Source: Hirudo medicinalis (taxonomy: Eukaryota > Annelida > Clitellata > Hirudinida > Hirudinidae). Taken from it: DNA of 64,000 bases. The position numbers and the translations under genes are program-made. The DNA lies in the NCBI GenBank assembly GCA_011800805.1, contig MPNW01000093.1, positions 1 through 64,000 of the forward strand, written 5' to 3'. Numbering within the stretch: the first letter of the stretch is position 1; each line of letters starts with the position of its first letter. The notes beneath the pieces were generated by a model, which did not search any database, was not told the origin of the DNA, and saw nothing but the letters and a program-made list of their open reading frames with translations. This document shows, one piece after another, positions 45,860-57,925 of the stretch.

Positions 45860-48800
45860 ATGTCTCGCTCGAAAAAGCTTAGTGTCAGAAGTATTTTCAC
45901 TACCAGGAAATTCAAAAAATATCTGCTTTATGATCTAGAAGTTTTTAAAATTTTATTTGTTGCTTGTTTTATCCTGTTGGGTGGACTTTTATATGCCGGG
46001 AGAGAATATAGTCGTCGGAAACATACGAAAGTAGAAATCGAATTGATAGAGGACGAATTGGTACAAAATATAGAAGTTATTATAGACAAATATCCTGAAG
46101 AAAATTTCTTAAAGGAAATCGTTCATCGTAGAACGCTTTATTACATCGACAATTACGAGTTATTGGGTGATACGGAGATCGATGTAGTTTGGACTTTACC
46201 GATCTCCGTGTACTATGTCTTCGTCATGATAACAACCATAGGTTGGTAATTTCAGAGCATTGAGAGCAAATTGTTTGGTTTGTTAACATCCTTTCATTTT
46301 TATTAAGATTTAAAGCGCTATTTATAAGACAAAATTTGTAAAAATTTATGTGATTATTATGTATTAATTGTAATTAACTAGTAACCTTTTATACTTCTTC
46401 TATATGTATGTGGAACTGCATAAGGACATTTGTTGATGCTCTTTTGGTCGGTTCTCGAAGATCAGCTGTTCTAGTGCTAAATATTGTTGCTGTTAGTCCT
46501 TTAATTGACCCAATCCTTTATTTTTCCTTTACTTAATACAGCCTATCGGTTTTCAGCTCAAATTCGGTTATCTTAGAAGTTCATTACCAATAATTCATTT
46601 GCTTCTACTTGTTCATCTTACTATTACAAATGAAAATATATCCATTAGACTTAAGTATTTAACTATATTCATAATATTTACTATAATGTTTCAAGTGTAA
46701 TTAATGCTAAGTCACCAGAAGAGCTTGTACACACTTTTGTACATGTTTTATCCTGCATTTTGGTTTTGAAGCGTTTTATGTTTCAAGCGGAACTATGGAA
46801 TCACTTTGGTTGTCCATTCAATTTCAACAATATTAAAGTCGTTCTTATCTATGGATAAGGTCTAAGCAAATACGAATATTATAAATGAATGGTTACTTCT
46901 TAGACATCGGCCTTCTTATTCACTATAAAGAATTATACGTTATGTTAACCCGATGTTGTAGAAGATTCATTCACTTCCTAGGTATCTATATCTTTTTTAA
47001 CACCCTTTTTTAATGAGTATGAGTCCGAGTATTGTTTATGTTCCATTGGAACTTCAAGACCCACATAAACTTGGGGAAGCTCTCATTAAAGAGGAAAGTT
47101 TTAAGACATTATGAAATCCGTCAGGATCAGAGTTGGTTAATGAGAGGTTGTCAAAAAGTTTACCTTATTTTTATCTATATAACGCGCGCATCATAATAGA
47201 TTTTACATATCACGCAATCACGCACCCTCTGCGTATTTTAGTCGTGTGCGTGCTGTACAAAATTAATTTACATGATTTTTTACTTCCGAGCAACATACAT
47301 TACAAATTTTAGTGATAGAAAATGGATTTTATGGATTGTTTTTGAGAATCAGTTTATTTAATTTTATGATTAGTTGAGCCCTGGTAGTATTCGAGCTACG
47401 AATAAATTACTTCCGATATATGTTTACGGCTTGTGGATAAGCAATCATCTCTAAATTATTCAATGATGGCATTCATTGACGGTGGCAAAAGCATCATCTC
47501 AGGCCTCTTTGCCTCGGCATCTGGGAATAGCGCCACATCCCCATTGTGAAGTGTCTTGGTTCGGCACTTGTCGTCTTTCACCAAACTCCAACTCTGCAAA
47601 TTGTCCCTGGAAGGCAAATGGTAGCATACCGTCCTTATCGTGAAGGCCAGTCTGGAGCGGGGACATCTTCCACATAACGCTCCATGTAAGGGATCGCTGA
47701 ACCACGTCTTCCCACCTTGTCCATTTACCCTGCTGTGCTTGTTGCACCGCCTTCCTGACTCGGTCATGTTCCACTTTCCGCTTCCTTTCTGGCTAATCAT
47801 AGTGGCTCTGATTGATGGGTTCGCTTGGGACCATTTTGGAAAGTGGTTCCATCAAGCACCATGATGGCCCATCTGCACTTCTTCAAACAGCACGGCTATT
47901 GACTCGTCGAATTTACTCTGCGTTTGAAATTTCTTTCCAGATCTGAGCAGTGGCTTGACCTGCGCTATCTGCGGAGTTGTTGAGCATCTGCCGAGTTCAT
48001 ATTTTGGAGATCTTGTACTCTTCCACGATGGACCTCAATAGCAGTCTCAGACTCGCGCTATAGAAGACAAAAGATGACAGCGCTGGAGGCAGGCCCACGG
48101 CCATTTCTTGATATATCGGTAAACATTACCTCTCCAGACTCTCGATCGCTGACCGACCAATCCATGGACTGTATAAATTGTAAATACCTGCTAGTTTCCA
48201 TGTTGTAGGGACGTTTCGTGAACAATAAGACGATTTAAAATGGAATTGCATAATTTATTAAGAAAAGGGTGGATTTATATTTGCCACAAAATTAGGATCA
48301 GTTAACCATGTGAGTAAATTTAAACAACGAATCAAACATTGCTTGTCCATTCTTACTGCACTGGTTGAGTCAAAGAAACGACTATTTGATGATATTATGA
48401 AGTCAAGTACCAAACATCTCTTCAGATTTTAATGACCTATCTTTTTCTTCAGATTCACTTTATTTTAAATTCACATAATTTACTTAGTGCAATTAAATTA
48501 ATAATAATTGTCATCGTGTCGTCTTGAAGCTCAATCCAGGCATCCATACCACTTACATGAAAATATCTCAACTATCTCACGCCTACCTTCTTCAAAATTC
48601 ATTCTCACTGATACTTCTACAAATTCTCACATCTGATGTCAGTATCGAGTAATAATTAGTTTGTATAATATTAGGAATGTATGCAGAACACTGCATAAAC
48701 AACGGGAGATCAAATGCTATATTATTGTTGCAACCCTGGAGAAAGCGTTAATTAATTTTTGTAATTAAATTTATATTGCTACATTTAACATCATATGTTG

Positions 48801-50041
48801 AAAATTCTGTTATGCAGCTCTGCATAACTAAATTAAGTTTATAGCATTCTCCTCAGATCCCAAAATTCCCACACAGATCCGAAAATCTCGCACCAGATTC
48901 AACAAGTCTTGCAGTTCCATATAAACTCTCAACTCGATTATTCGGTTCTATTCCCTGAATACTTGCTTAATAAACTTACTTGAAAACCTCCCAACTTTAC
49001 GGAACCCCGGTTTCATTATCATTACATTACATTTCTATCCAGCATAATTCTTTTCGACGTTCAGAACTGAGCACTTGTGCACTTCTCTAAATTTACACTC
49101 ATAACTAATATTTATAACAGATATTTTTATTAGTAACCAATTTAATCAATGTTTAATAGCCATTTCAAACAGTCCAACAGTCAATCGAAACCGGATGTCC
49201 CGGATTAAACAAATTAAAAATATGCTTGAGTCTTTTATTTTTTAAGCCAAACTATTAGCAGTAATTGAAGGAAAGCATGGAAATTATATTTCGTGGTGTT
49301 TAATAACAGCAGCGAATAAATTATTTTTTTTTAGGATATGGAGATTTTTTGCCTGCTACAGACCATGGCAAATTGCTGACCATCTTCTACACCGGCATTG
49401 GAATAGCCATGTGTCTTTCGATTTTTATTAAATTTGGAAATGTCATTGTCATAACCATTTACAATATGAGCCTTCTATTAAGGTACCTTTTCCTGAAACT
49501 AATAACAAAAAGGTCTACAAGTGCGCCAATGAAGGCAAAGGAATTGAAAGATGTCGGTCTCATTTTCGTATTAATGTTGAACGTTTTCTATATTTCACTT
49601 GGAGCAGGTCTTCTCTATTACAACAACAATTTGGGATTTTTAGACTGTTGTTACTTTCTCGTAATAACTATGTCGACTATCGGATTTGGCGATATTTATC
49701 CTGACCAAAACACTATGTATTTTTGCATAGCTCTAACGTGCCTCGGTCTAGGCTTGATGGCGTCTCTTTTCACCAAGATAAGAAGATGGGTACAACACAA
49801 TATCGAGGTTAAATTAATAAAATGCCTCAGTTTGAAGAAGCGAAAACATAAGATCAGAGAGCCTCGGTTGAGAATATTCAGCCGATTGCCATCCACGTTA
49901 GAAGTACCGGAGTCTCTCTTCCGGCGTTTTAGCGAAGGCACAGAATCTTCGTTTAAAACGAAAGGCGGTAGTGTCTTAAGTTGGAGTGATTATGGTGAAC
50001 AGGCCTATGTAGTCGATTTTGAACGTTGCTTAGTCATGTAA
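45860..50041 (+). CDS. Two-pore domain K+ channel (K2P), gene 2 of a tandem pair
   Basis: Paralogue of the upstream channel with the same structure: exon 1 45860-46241 and exon 2 49335-50041, joined inside the first filter (TTIG^YGDF) at the same codon phase. The ATG at 45,860 (MSRSKKLSVRSIF) aligns with the start of gene 1; the frame is open upstream only without an ATG. Landmarks are TM1 (ILFVACFILLGGLLYAG), pore 1, TM2 (GIAMCLSIFIKFGNVIV), TM3 (LMLNVFYISLGAGLL), pore 2 (MSTIGFGDIYP) and TM4 (ALTCLGLGLMASLFTKI). The cytosolic tail is longer and more basic than in gene 1, then rejoins it exactly in the last 20 residues ending FERCLVM. The exon 1 donor is GTTGGT. The 3.1-kb intron holds an antisense LINE fragment. 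About 362 residues. Confidence 0.95.
47440..48200 (-). mobile_element. Second fragment of the same non-LTR retrotransposon family
   Basis: On the minus strand, about 48,080-47,870 encodes LRLLLRSIVEEYKISK followed by a KPLLRSGKKFQTQ-like stretch. This matches the fragment at 36.8-37.0 kb (LRLPLRSIVEEYKISK, QLRSGRKFRAQ). Further along, 47,800-47,500 gives QQGKWTRWEDVVQRSLTW, MWKMSPLQ and, in another frame, YHLPSRDNLQSWSLVKDDKC. This is the C-terminal region after RT that precedes a zinc-knuckle-like Cys motif. Several frame changes show it is dead. It lies in the K2P-2 intron. Confidence 0.75.
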
Positions 50042-50102
50042 AAGTTTCTTAATACTTCGAATTATTATCATGTTCAATGTCGTTAATGGTTCTGAAACGA
50101 AG
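50042..50102 (+). promoter_or_regulatory. Conserved 3' UTR block of K2P gene 2
   Basis: Bases 50,059-50,098 are identical to 43,172-43,211 after gene 1. In both genes the block starts about 13-19 bases after the stop codon. Confidence 0.6.
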
Positions 50103-51016
50103 TTGTTTGTGTTTTCTTTCAAATATTCACAGTTCATTGTTAAACTTACTAGCTTGTAGTAATAACAATAAACAATATTTATACATTCAAAGTATACATT
50201 CATTCACATAAAGAAGATTTAATATGCTTAATAAGATTTCTGGTATAAGTAATTTGAAAGTCAGAACTCTCTTGTAAAACAACTCCAAACGTTGCTAATT
50301 TAGTTGTTCGGTTCTGAATTTCACCGAACAATTTTTATCTTTATAAATACATTCATAAAACTATTTCAACCAACCTAAGTAGTCGTCATTCTATAACATA
50401 GGACAGAGATTTGTACAGTAACGAAGTTATTTTGGTATTCATTATTTTTCATTAATTTATTTTATTATATATATTAATATATATATTAATTTATTAATTA
50501 TCAATTCAGTGAATATAGGAGAAACGTTAGATTTCTTCAAAATAAAGTTAATTGTCGTGAGAGTAATTTGAAACTTTAATAAAAAAAACAGAATGTTTGA
50601 ACTTAAAAATTCAAGTAAATGACATTCGAAATGCTGATTTATTGCCCTGAAAAATGTTTAAAATAAATATTAAAGTAATATTAAGCCTAAGGAGCCTAAT
50701 TTTCAAAAAATAATATAAAACATCTAAAAATAATATAAAACCTTCTTCTTATAGAATTGAAATATCCTTAAGCTATTTATAGAAATTATGAGTCACCCAA
50801 ATGTTCTATTGGTCACCGCTGCTCTGATGCAGAAGAAAATCGATATCTACAGGACCGTAGAATTTGGAAGAAGTCATTGCAAGGCTGACGGACAAAGTGT
50901 TCACATCAAGTCATTTATTGGATAGGAAAGATTTTAGTTCTTGTTGAATCCACCTTCAAAATGTTTTTTAATTTCTCTTGAGAAGTCCTCATTCGAAGAG
51001 CACTTCACAATCTGGC
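50103..51016. other. Intergenic upstream of the p35 gene
   Basis: AT-rich, including a (TATATTAA)n stretch at 50,465-50,505. The p35 promoter and 5' UTR should lie at the right end. No other feature was recognised. Confidence 0.45.
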
Positions 51017-52353
51017 ATGGGTGCAACAATTTCATCTTCGCCAGAGTCTGGAAAGAAAAACGGTATTTTTACGTCGGCACATTCAAACCACTCAAAGTAC
51101 GAAAATCTGAACAACCTCAAAAACAACGACAAATCTGCTGCTTCGAAAGAAGGCGGACAAGAAATTTTCAAAAAGAACAAAGACACTCTGAGAGCCAAAT
51201 CATCATCGTCTTTGTATTTCTTCAATGTTTTGAGCAACTTGAAGGAAGCTACATCTTCTAGGTCACTTATCAACGGTATTGATTTGAAGCATTTCAAGTG
51301 AAACGACTCAAGCAGGTAACTTCTGGTCAGTACAAAATGTCAACGAAAATCAAACACGAAAGATCAAGCGACCTCGAAAACAACAATTACATCCTGTTGA
51401 CTCCCGCCAAGAGTCGCAAAAAACATGTTGCAAAGTCAACTTCCTACGGAAGTCTTAAGAACGAAAAGTCACAACTGACTGCACTCCATCCCAGAAACAA
51501 TCACGAAGTCTTCACAGCTTCGCCAAACAAAACTCAGAAAAATGAGGTTGACAAAAAGCTCGATAGAAATCAAAATGTGGTCAGACACTCGAAAAAGGAG
51601 ATAACGGGGTATGAAGCAAAGCAATCAGAAGATTCTGTCCACGAAATGACGAACAACTTTGAAATGCTCTTCTCCTCAAGTTTTTCGAAATTTCACAAGA
51701 GCGGGTTTTCTTCGTTTGATAACAAGGCATTTCTTTCTGATAAGTTAAGCAAAGCTAATAACAACTTCCACGTGAAACAAGAAGAGAACTGTGATTGGGC
51801 CACAAACCAACGGGAACACAAAAAGATGTCAGAGGAGAATACTGCGGTGACTCAATCCCAAAGTGTTTCAAGGAAAATCGTAATGCAGGCAACTACTCCA
51901 GAACTACTTCTTTGTCTGGGTGTCTTTTTCAGAGATCGTTGTTCTCACTTGACTGACTTCGATTCGAGCAAAGCCATTTCTTGGATGAGAGCTGTGGATA
52001 GAACACTGCTGTTGCAGGGATGGCAAGATATAGTTTTCATCAATCCTGCCAATATTGTTTTTGTTTATCTTCTGATAAGTTCTGAGCTTTCTTCTAACCA
52101 GGAGAACATTTGCTCAGTCAAAAATTTACAAGCAGTTGTACTGACCTGTCTGTATTTGGCTTATTCTTACATGGGCAACGAAATTAGCTATCCATCGAAG
52201 CCTTTTCTAGTCGAAGACGACTCGAGAGATGTTTTTTGGAGCAGATGTCTACGAATCATCAACTCTCACAGCTTTAAAATGTTAAAAATGAATAGCGATC
52301 CCTCGTATTTTGCACAGATTTTCTCTGAATTGAAATCTTATTCTCCTCGGTAG
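51017..52353 (+). CDS. CDK5R1: CDK5 activator p35 (CDK5R1/CDK5R2 type), frame broken near 51.29 kb
   Basis: p35 binds and activates CDK5 at the plasma membrane of neurons. The C-terminal half (about 51,880-52,353) is plainly the cyclin-box activator domain: [102 protein letters not shown]. The N terminus starts at the ATG at 51,017 with MGATISSS, a good N-myristoylation signal (Gly2, Ser6) as in p35, followed by a Ser/Lys-rich region. That frame stops at 51,299-51,301 (TGA). The downstream frame is open from before 51,298 but shifted by one. Either one base is missing or extra near 51,270-51,300, or a very short intron (for example 51,276-51,315, 40 bases) joins the two. Apart from this the gene is a single exon, as in vertebrates. 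Confidence 0.9.
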
Positions 52354-53065
52354 TTTGTCAGTTGGAAACTTTTTAGCAGAATTTCTGCATTCCATCGAAG
52401 AACACCTAGGATTAGATGATGTCGCCCTGTTTTTAAAGTGATTTTTAACTCACTTGATTGTTTTATGATCTCTTCTATTGAGTTTCCAAATTCTTTCGAA
52501 TATTCGACATGACTTTTTTTCGACAAGATTGGCGTTATTGAGTTTCCATTTTGTATCTTCTAACTTCTATACCGCATAGCTGTAACTATTAGCATAGAAA
52601 TATATTTTCCGTTTGTGTATTTAATATTCTAAAATATTATCCATACTCGATTCTAGAGTAGAATAGAGGGGGGTAAATGACGTCCCTGGAGGCGCCATAC
52701 AAAATATGTTGCACCTCTTCTAAATAGTGGATCAGTGAAAGCAATTGTTATGAAACACAAATTTTCAAATTGAAGAAAACGCTAAATAATTAATAATAAC
52801 CAAATTAAAATTTGCATTGTTTAATAATGTATATATATTTTAACTATGAACTAGCGTTCAATATGTTCGTAATTAGTTTTTAGTAATAGATTTTTAATAA
52901 TAAAATTATAATTGTATTAATTAATAAAAAAAATAAAATTAAGAATTTTATTATAAAATTAAAATAATTAATTACTAAGTGTAAATAACATCAACTCTTT
53001 ATTTTGAGCGACAATCAAGATTAGCCTGGCTCATCGTGCCTGCTTTAAAAAATTGTTACAGTAAC
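52354..53065. other. Intergenic; MITE-like end at 52,671-52,690
   Basis: GGGGGTAAATGACGTCCCT at 52,671-52,690 is the reverse complement of the start of the small element at 62.31 kb (AGGGACGTCATTT), so it may be one end of a related element. A very AT-rich stretch follows (52,780-52,985). Nothing else was recognised. Confidence 0.45.
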
Positions 53066-55380
53066 ATGACTGGACCTTTGGAGGAAAAGATGGAGGTCGA
53101 TTCTGCTGATACCTCAAGAAAACTTAAACGTTTGAGGTCTAGTAAAATTGGAAATAAGAAAAAGAAATTGAAAGTTGATACTGAGAAGGAACATTCCAAA
53201 AGCGAACAGATGCCCATAGAACCATCGGCAACGATCACCGAAAAAATTACGAAAGTTGGTGTTCTAGATGAATTTTGGCTTTGAACAGATTGCACATAGA
53301 TTGAATAACGAACATTTATTGCCTTAGACTAGGTTTTTTGTTATGGTGGACATTTGTACATTTCTTGGTTTATTATTTATTACTAATATATATGTAGAAA
53401 TATCTCATTTAAATAAGCTCTATCATATACATAAGAGTTTCTATTTAACAAACATTCCTTTAAATTCCTCGTCATTCCACTCAATGCAATATTTATATGT
53501 ACAAGTAATTATGTATTGTATTATGTTACATTTTTTAATTTGAAAATATTATGCATGTTCAGTCCAAATGGAAGAACAAGACAAGAGTGTTAGTATTTTC
53601 TTCGAGGGGAGTTTCATTCATTCAGAAGCGATTGATGAGTGATATCCGAACTCTTATGCCTCATTCCAAACCAGGTATAATTATTTTGATGAAATTAGTG
53701 TTTATAAGGATTAACTATTTGTACAGCCAATTAAATGACATCAGTATCTGATAGCTTGGAAACTGTCTTCTGTTTGATAGTTGCACAGATGGGCATGTAT
53801 TAGTTATAGGGCATAAAACAAAATTTTATAGATAAAGTGATGTAATATCAAGCTAAACAACTTTGCAGAAACAAAGATGGAGAAAGGGACTGGATACTAT
53901 ATTATCAATGAGGTATGCACCCATCTGAACAGGGAATATATTAGCAAGTTATTTTCAGTATTGTTTTTTGTGATGTTCCAATTCAGATGTGCGAGATGAA
54001 GAATTGCAACAAATGCATATTTTTTGAGTCCAGAAAAAAAACAGATCTTTACATGTGGTATGTATACAAACAATTAATTATGTGAATGAGTTCACTCAAT
54101 GATTTGTTTTGTTTCAGGATTTCAAATGTCAATGCAGGGCCATCTATCAAATTCATGGTTGATAACAGTAACTATCAAGTTTTGTTTCAATGAGTTTGCT
54201 TGTGAGCTTACCCCATAAAAAACAGATTCAGTTGTTCTTATTTGAATGTGCACCAACATATCTAAAAGTAATCTGGGCAAAGATTGATAACCTCTAAGTC
54301 TAAGAATTTAGAAACTATTCCACTTAGTTTAGAATGACACATTATTAAGCTGTTGCATCAATTGTCTTACAGTTAATACAATGTCAGAACTGAAGCTCAC
54401 TGGAAACTGCTTGAAAGGTTCAAGGCCATTACTGTCTTTTGATAAGGTTTGAATTCTTATTAGGTTCAGTTAAGCTCAATAAATAGATGCAGGTAAAATA
54501 ATTCTTATATATAAAAATATGCGAATTGGTTTACTTTCCTTATAGCATTACAATTAGCTCTACAATTTCATTTTGTGCATTTCTTGATTCATTATTTGTC
54601 GTAAATATTGTTGATGAGCTTATCATCATTTTGATTGAATGTGCATTTATCACAGATTCTGAAAAAATAACAGGACCTACAGATTTTGATTTGCTAAATT
54701 TTATTAATTATTCAGAAATTTGAAACAGCACCGCAATGGCTTCTTATGAAAGAGCTTTTCACACAGGTGGCTTAATTAGTTCTCTAGGATGTGACGAAAA
54801 ATTGGAAATATCCTAGATTTTTTTTTTCTTTTAGATTTTTGGAGTTCCAAACTACCACCCAAAATCCAAGCCATTTGTTGATCATGTCATGACCTTCAGC
54901 ATTGTTGGTGATCGGGTTTGGATCAGAAATTATCAGATTGTTGAGGAGAATGGAGAGCTTGCGGAGATTGGTTAGTGGATCAGTGGTGATTATAAAGTTT
55001 GTATCAAGTTTAATGCTTCATTATGCTTGTTGCACAACAGGTCCTCAAATAACTTTGAACCCAATCAAGATCCTCAAAGGTAGCTTTTCAGGAGAAACGT
55101 TGTATGACAATCCAAGTTACTTCACTCCCTCTGCAGTGAGTCTACTAATGTCTATTTTATTTGTCAATTTATTGTTATGATTGTTGCTTACTTTAGTGAT
55201 GGTAATTATGATTTGTAATTAATAATTGTCACTTTTTAATTTTAGATAAGAAGTATGTCTAAGAAAAGTAAAGGTGTCAAGTATGAAAATAGAATTGCAG
55301 CTAAGATTGAAAGGGACTCCAGGAAACCTGATTATAGCGTTTTTGAAGACGAGGTGAATAAAATATTTGAAGAAAATTAA
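53066..55380 (+). CDS. BRIX1: Ribosome biogenesis protein BRX1, copy 1 (full length)
   Basis: A nucleolar Brix-domain protein needed for 60S subunit (5S RNP and 27S pre-rRNA) assembly. Ten exons: 53066-53254, 53563-53674, 53869-53912, 53987-54057, 54118-54167, 54373-54446, 54716-54766, 54835-54970, 55041-55135 and 55246-55380. The basic N-terminal tail is MEVDSADTSRKLKRLR followed by KKKKLK. Brix landmarks are KNKTRVLVFSSRGVSF, DIRTLMPHSKP, YYIINEMCEMKNCNKCIFFE, AGPSIKFMV, ELKLTGNCLKGSRPLLSFD, VPNYHPKSKPFVDHV, DRVWIRNYQIVEE, ITLNPIKILKGSFSGETLYDN. The C terminus (KKSKGVKYENRIAAKIER) is a shortened form of the usual basic tail. The exon 1 donor is GTTGGT. A second copy follows 0.6 kb downstream. 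Confidence 0.95.
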
Positions 55381-55999
55381 GACAAGTGACCTTGTACTTA
55401 GTGAAATGAGAGATTTCAATAAATGATCGTATTCGAAATTTATGGTTCTGCATACAAATAGTCTCGTTGGATCCTTGGGCGAGAGTTGTGAATTAATTTC
55501 ACTCATTAAAATCCACTCATGCCATAACCTTATGGATTAATAACACCGGTTATTAGAGGTGCTTTATAGCATCGTTTTGCCAATGAGGGAGCTTGTCTCA
55601 AACGATGACGAACAATATAAGATTCCTGATTGGCCGGCTTCGAATTCCAGGCGCTATCATGTTACTTAACTTAAATCAGCAAGATTTTTAACTTTTTTCT
55701 AAACAATTAACTCAAAGATGCCTACACATTAACTTTTAAATATAATTAGAACCTTGCCGATTAAGTTTTACTGACAATAATATTAGCAGCTTTGAAGTAA
55801 AAATATCAATATATAAATTAATTTTGTAAACATATTTATTTTTAACCATTTTGCGAAATTATTTATTTGCATGATTATATTTTGCTTTAATTTACTATCA
55901 AAGATTTCGGAATGTTTCGGAAAAAGTTACCACAGGATCCTTGTTTTGAGCGGAATTAGGGGTTTTGTTTACCGCGTTGTTTTGGTGATAGTGATAAAG
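55381..55999. other. Spacer between the two BRX1 copies
   Basis: It must hold the 3' end of copy 1 (AATAAA-like ATAAATGA near 55,420) and the promoter of copy 2. A segment at 55,600-55,655 contains GGCTTCGAATTCCAGGC, which resembles a pol III B box but lacks a supporting A box. An open frame runs into copy 2 from upstream, but the first sensible ATG is at 56,000. Confidence 0.4.
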
Positions 56000-57925
56000 A
56001 TGAAATCAGAAATTGAAGCTATGGATGTTGATATGGTAGATATTCATAAGAAGCTCAAGAGACCTGGGAAACATAAAAATAAGAACAAACGTAAAAAGCA
56101 AAGACTTAGTGACGAAACTAAGTTAAATGCAGAACAAAGTGAAGAGGATGTTGTGAGAAAGGTATCTACATTAGTCTAATTTCAAATATCTTAAAGATTT
56201 TAAAGACACATAAAGATATAAACCGTAACCGATATATAAAAAACGTATTTAAAATCTGTTTTTACTCCAAATGCAAGAACAAAACAAGAGTGCTTGTGTT
56301 CTCTAGAAGAAATGTTTCATTCATTCAAAGGCATTTTTTGAAGGATATTAAATCACTCATGCCTCACTCTAAATCAGGTTTGTGTGATTACCACGAGTTA
56401 TGGTTAATTTTTTAAGGCTGTTATCATCAAGATCTTACAATAACAGCATAGTGATAGTTCTTCTCAAGGTTTTATAGCTTTAATTTTGTATATTCTTTGA
56501 TTTCCAGAGACGAAAATGGGAGAGGAATCTGGTTTATTCATCATTAATGAGGTTTGACTGATTTACCAGTAATTTTGTTTACAATAATTAGTTATCGAGG
56601 AAGCATTTCAAACACATTTTATTATCTGATTAAATATAATTATTATAATATTATTTTATTATTACATTTATCTGCAGATGTGTGAGATGAGGAATTGCAA
56701 TAAATGCATATTCTTAGAAGCTAACAACATGTGGTAAGTCCTTTTACTATACATTACAGCCATTTTCAATCTGCTATAATGTAGCTATCTTTCTATTCTA
56801 ATTACCTTCATATCTGCAAGACATTGCTTGCCGATTACCACCAGAAATGGAATGACAGCTGTAATTTACTCTATAATTTATTTTTCAGGATATCTAATGT
56901 TCCTGCAGGACCTTCAGCAAAGTTCATTGTTGAAAACAGTAATTAGCTTATCAATCTAACACATTATTGTATAGCTGCAAGTGGTTTGGATGGTTGTGTT
57001 CCTAGATGCCAAGCTAAAGCGACTTTGAATTTGTCATGCTTTATGCGCACCCTTCAGAATAAATATAAGTATTCTTATCATACGTGTAAAACTTTAAATT
57101 ATTTATCAGTCTACACAATCTCTGAACTGAAACTCACTGGAAACATCTTGAAAGGTTCAAGGTCACTGCTGTCATTTGACAAGGTTGCTAATTATCTGAT
57201 TATTGTTTATGTGTAACTAAAATATTTCCTTATGAAAATGTAAATCGTTGAAATGATCAGCCCTGTTATTTTCTGTGGCTTGAAGTTTGACCTCATTTTA
57301 TTCACCAGAACTTTGAGACAGAACCCCATTGGCTTCTTGCAAAAGAGCTTTTCACACAGGTGGCTTAATTGTTTCGTGACAGTTGACGTGACATTCGTAA
57401 TATCCTAGATTTTTCTTTTAGGTTTTTGGTGTCCCAAAATACCACCCAAAATCAAAGCCTATTGTTGATCATGTCATGACCTTCAGCATTGTTTCTGATC
57501 GGGTTTGGATTAGAAATTATCAGATTGTTGAGGAGAATGGAGAGCTTGCAGAGATTGGTTAGTGAAGATTGTAAAGTTCCTAATATTACAGGCTTTATTT
57601 GTATTTATCTGATCTTTTGAGCGCCTTACGTTTGCTTTGCAGGTCCTCGATTCACTTTGAATCCTGTTAAAATCTTCAAAGGCAGCTTCTCAGGGGAAAC
57701 ATTATTTGACAACCCACAATTTATTCCAATATCCACAGTGAGTACTAGATTATGCCACTTGTTGCAACCTGATTCTCAGCAGTTTATAACTTGATTTCTC
57801 GCCAGTTTATTTTATGTACTGAACTCAGCTGTTTACATCACATATAAATGCTTTTCTTATATCTTAACAATTCTAATGAACTATTCCCACAGATAACTGA
57901 CTCAAACAGTGAGGCTGATTTCTGA
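56000..57925 (+). CDS. BRX1-like protein, tandem copy 2 (truncated C terminus)
   Basis: A tandem duplicate of copy 1 with the same ten-exon plan: 56000-56161, about 56278-56377, 56508-56551, 56678-56733, 56889-56938, 57110-57183, 57309-57359, 57422-57557, 57643-57737 and 57893-57925. All internal frames stay open (NKTRVLVFSRRNVSFIQ, MCEMRNCNKCIFLEANN, AGPSAKFIVEN, ISELKLTGNILKGSRSLLSFD, VPKYHPKSKPIVDHV, VWIRNYQIVEENGEL, FTLNPVKIFKGSFSGETLF). Two differences stand out. The exon 2 acceptor AG of copy 1 is mutated (TTTTAC before TCCAAATGC), so a site 12 bases further in must be used. The last exon encodes only ITDSNSEADF, so the basic C-terminal tail is gone. It looks like a diverging paralogue rather than a pseudogene. 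Confidence 0.85.

Noticed and set aside
55560..55660. Possible tRNA gene or second SINE (GGCTTCGAATTCC)
   Set aside because: A B-box-like motif without an A box, cloverleaf or second copy.
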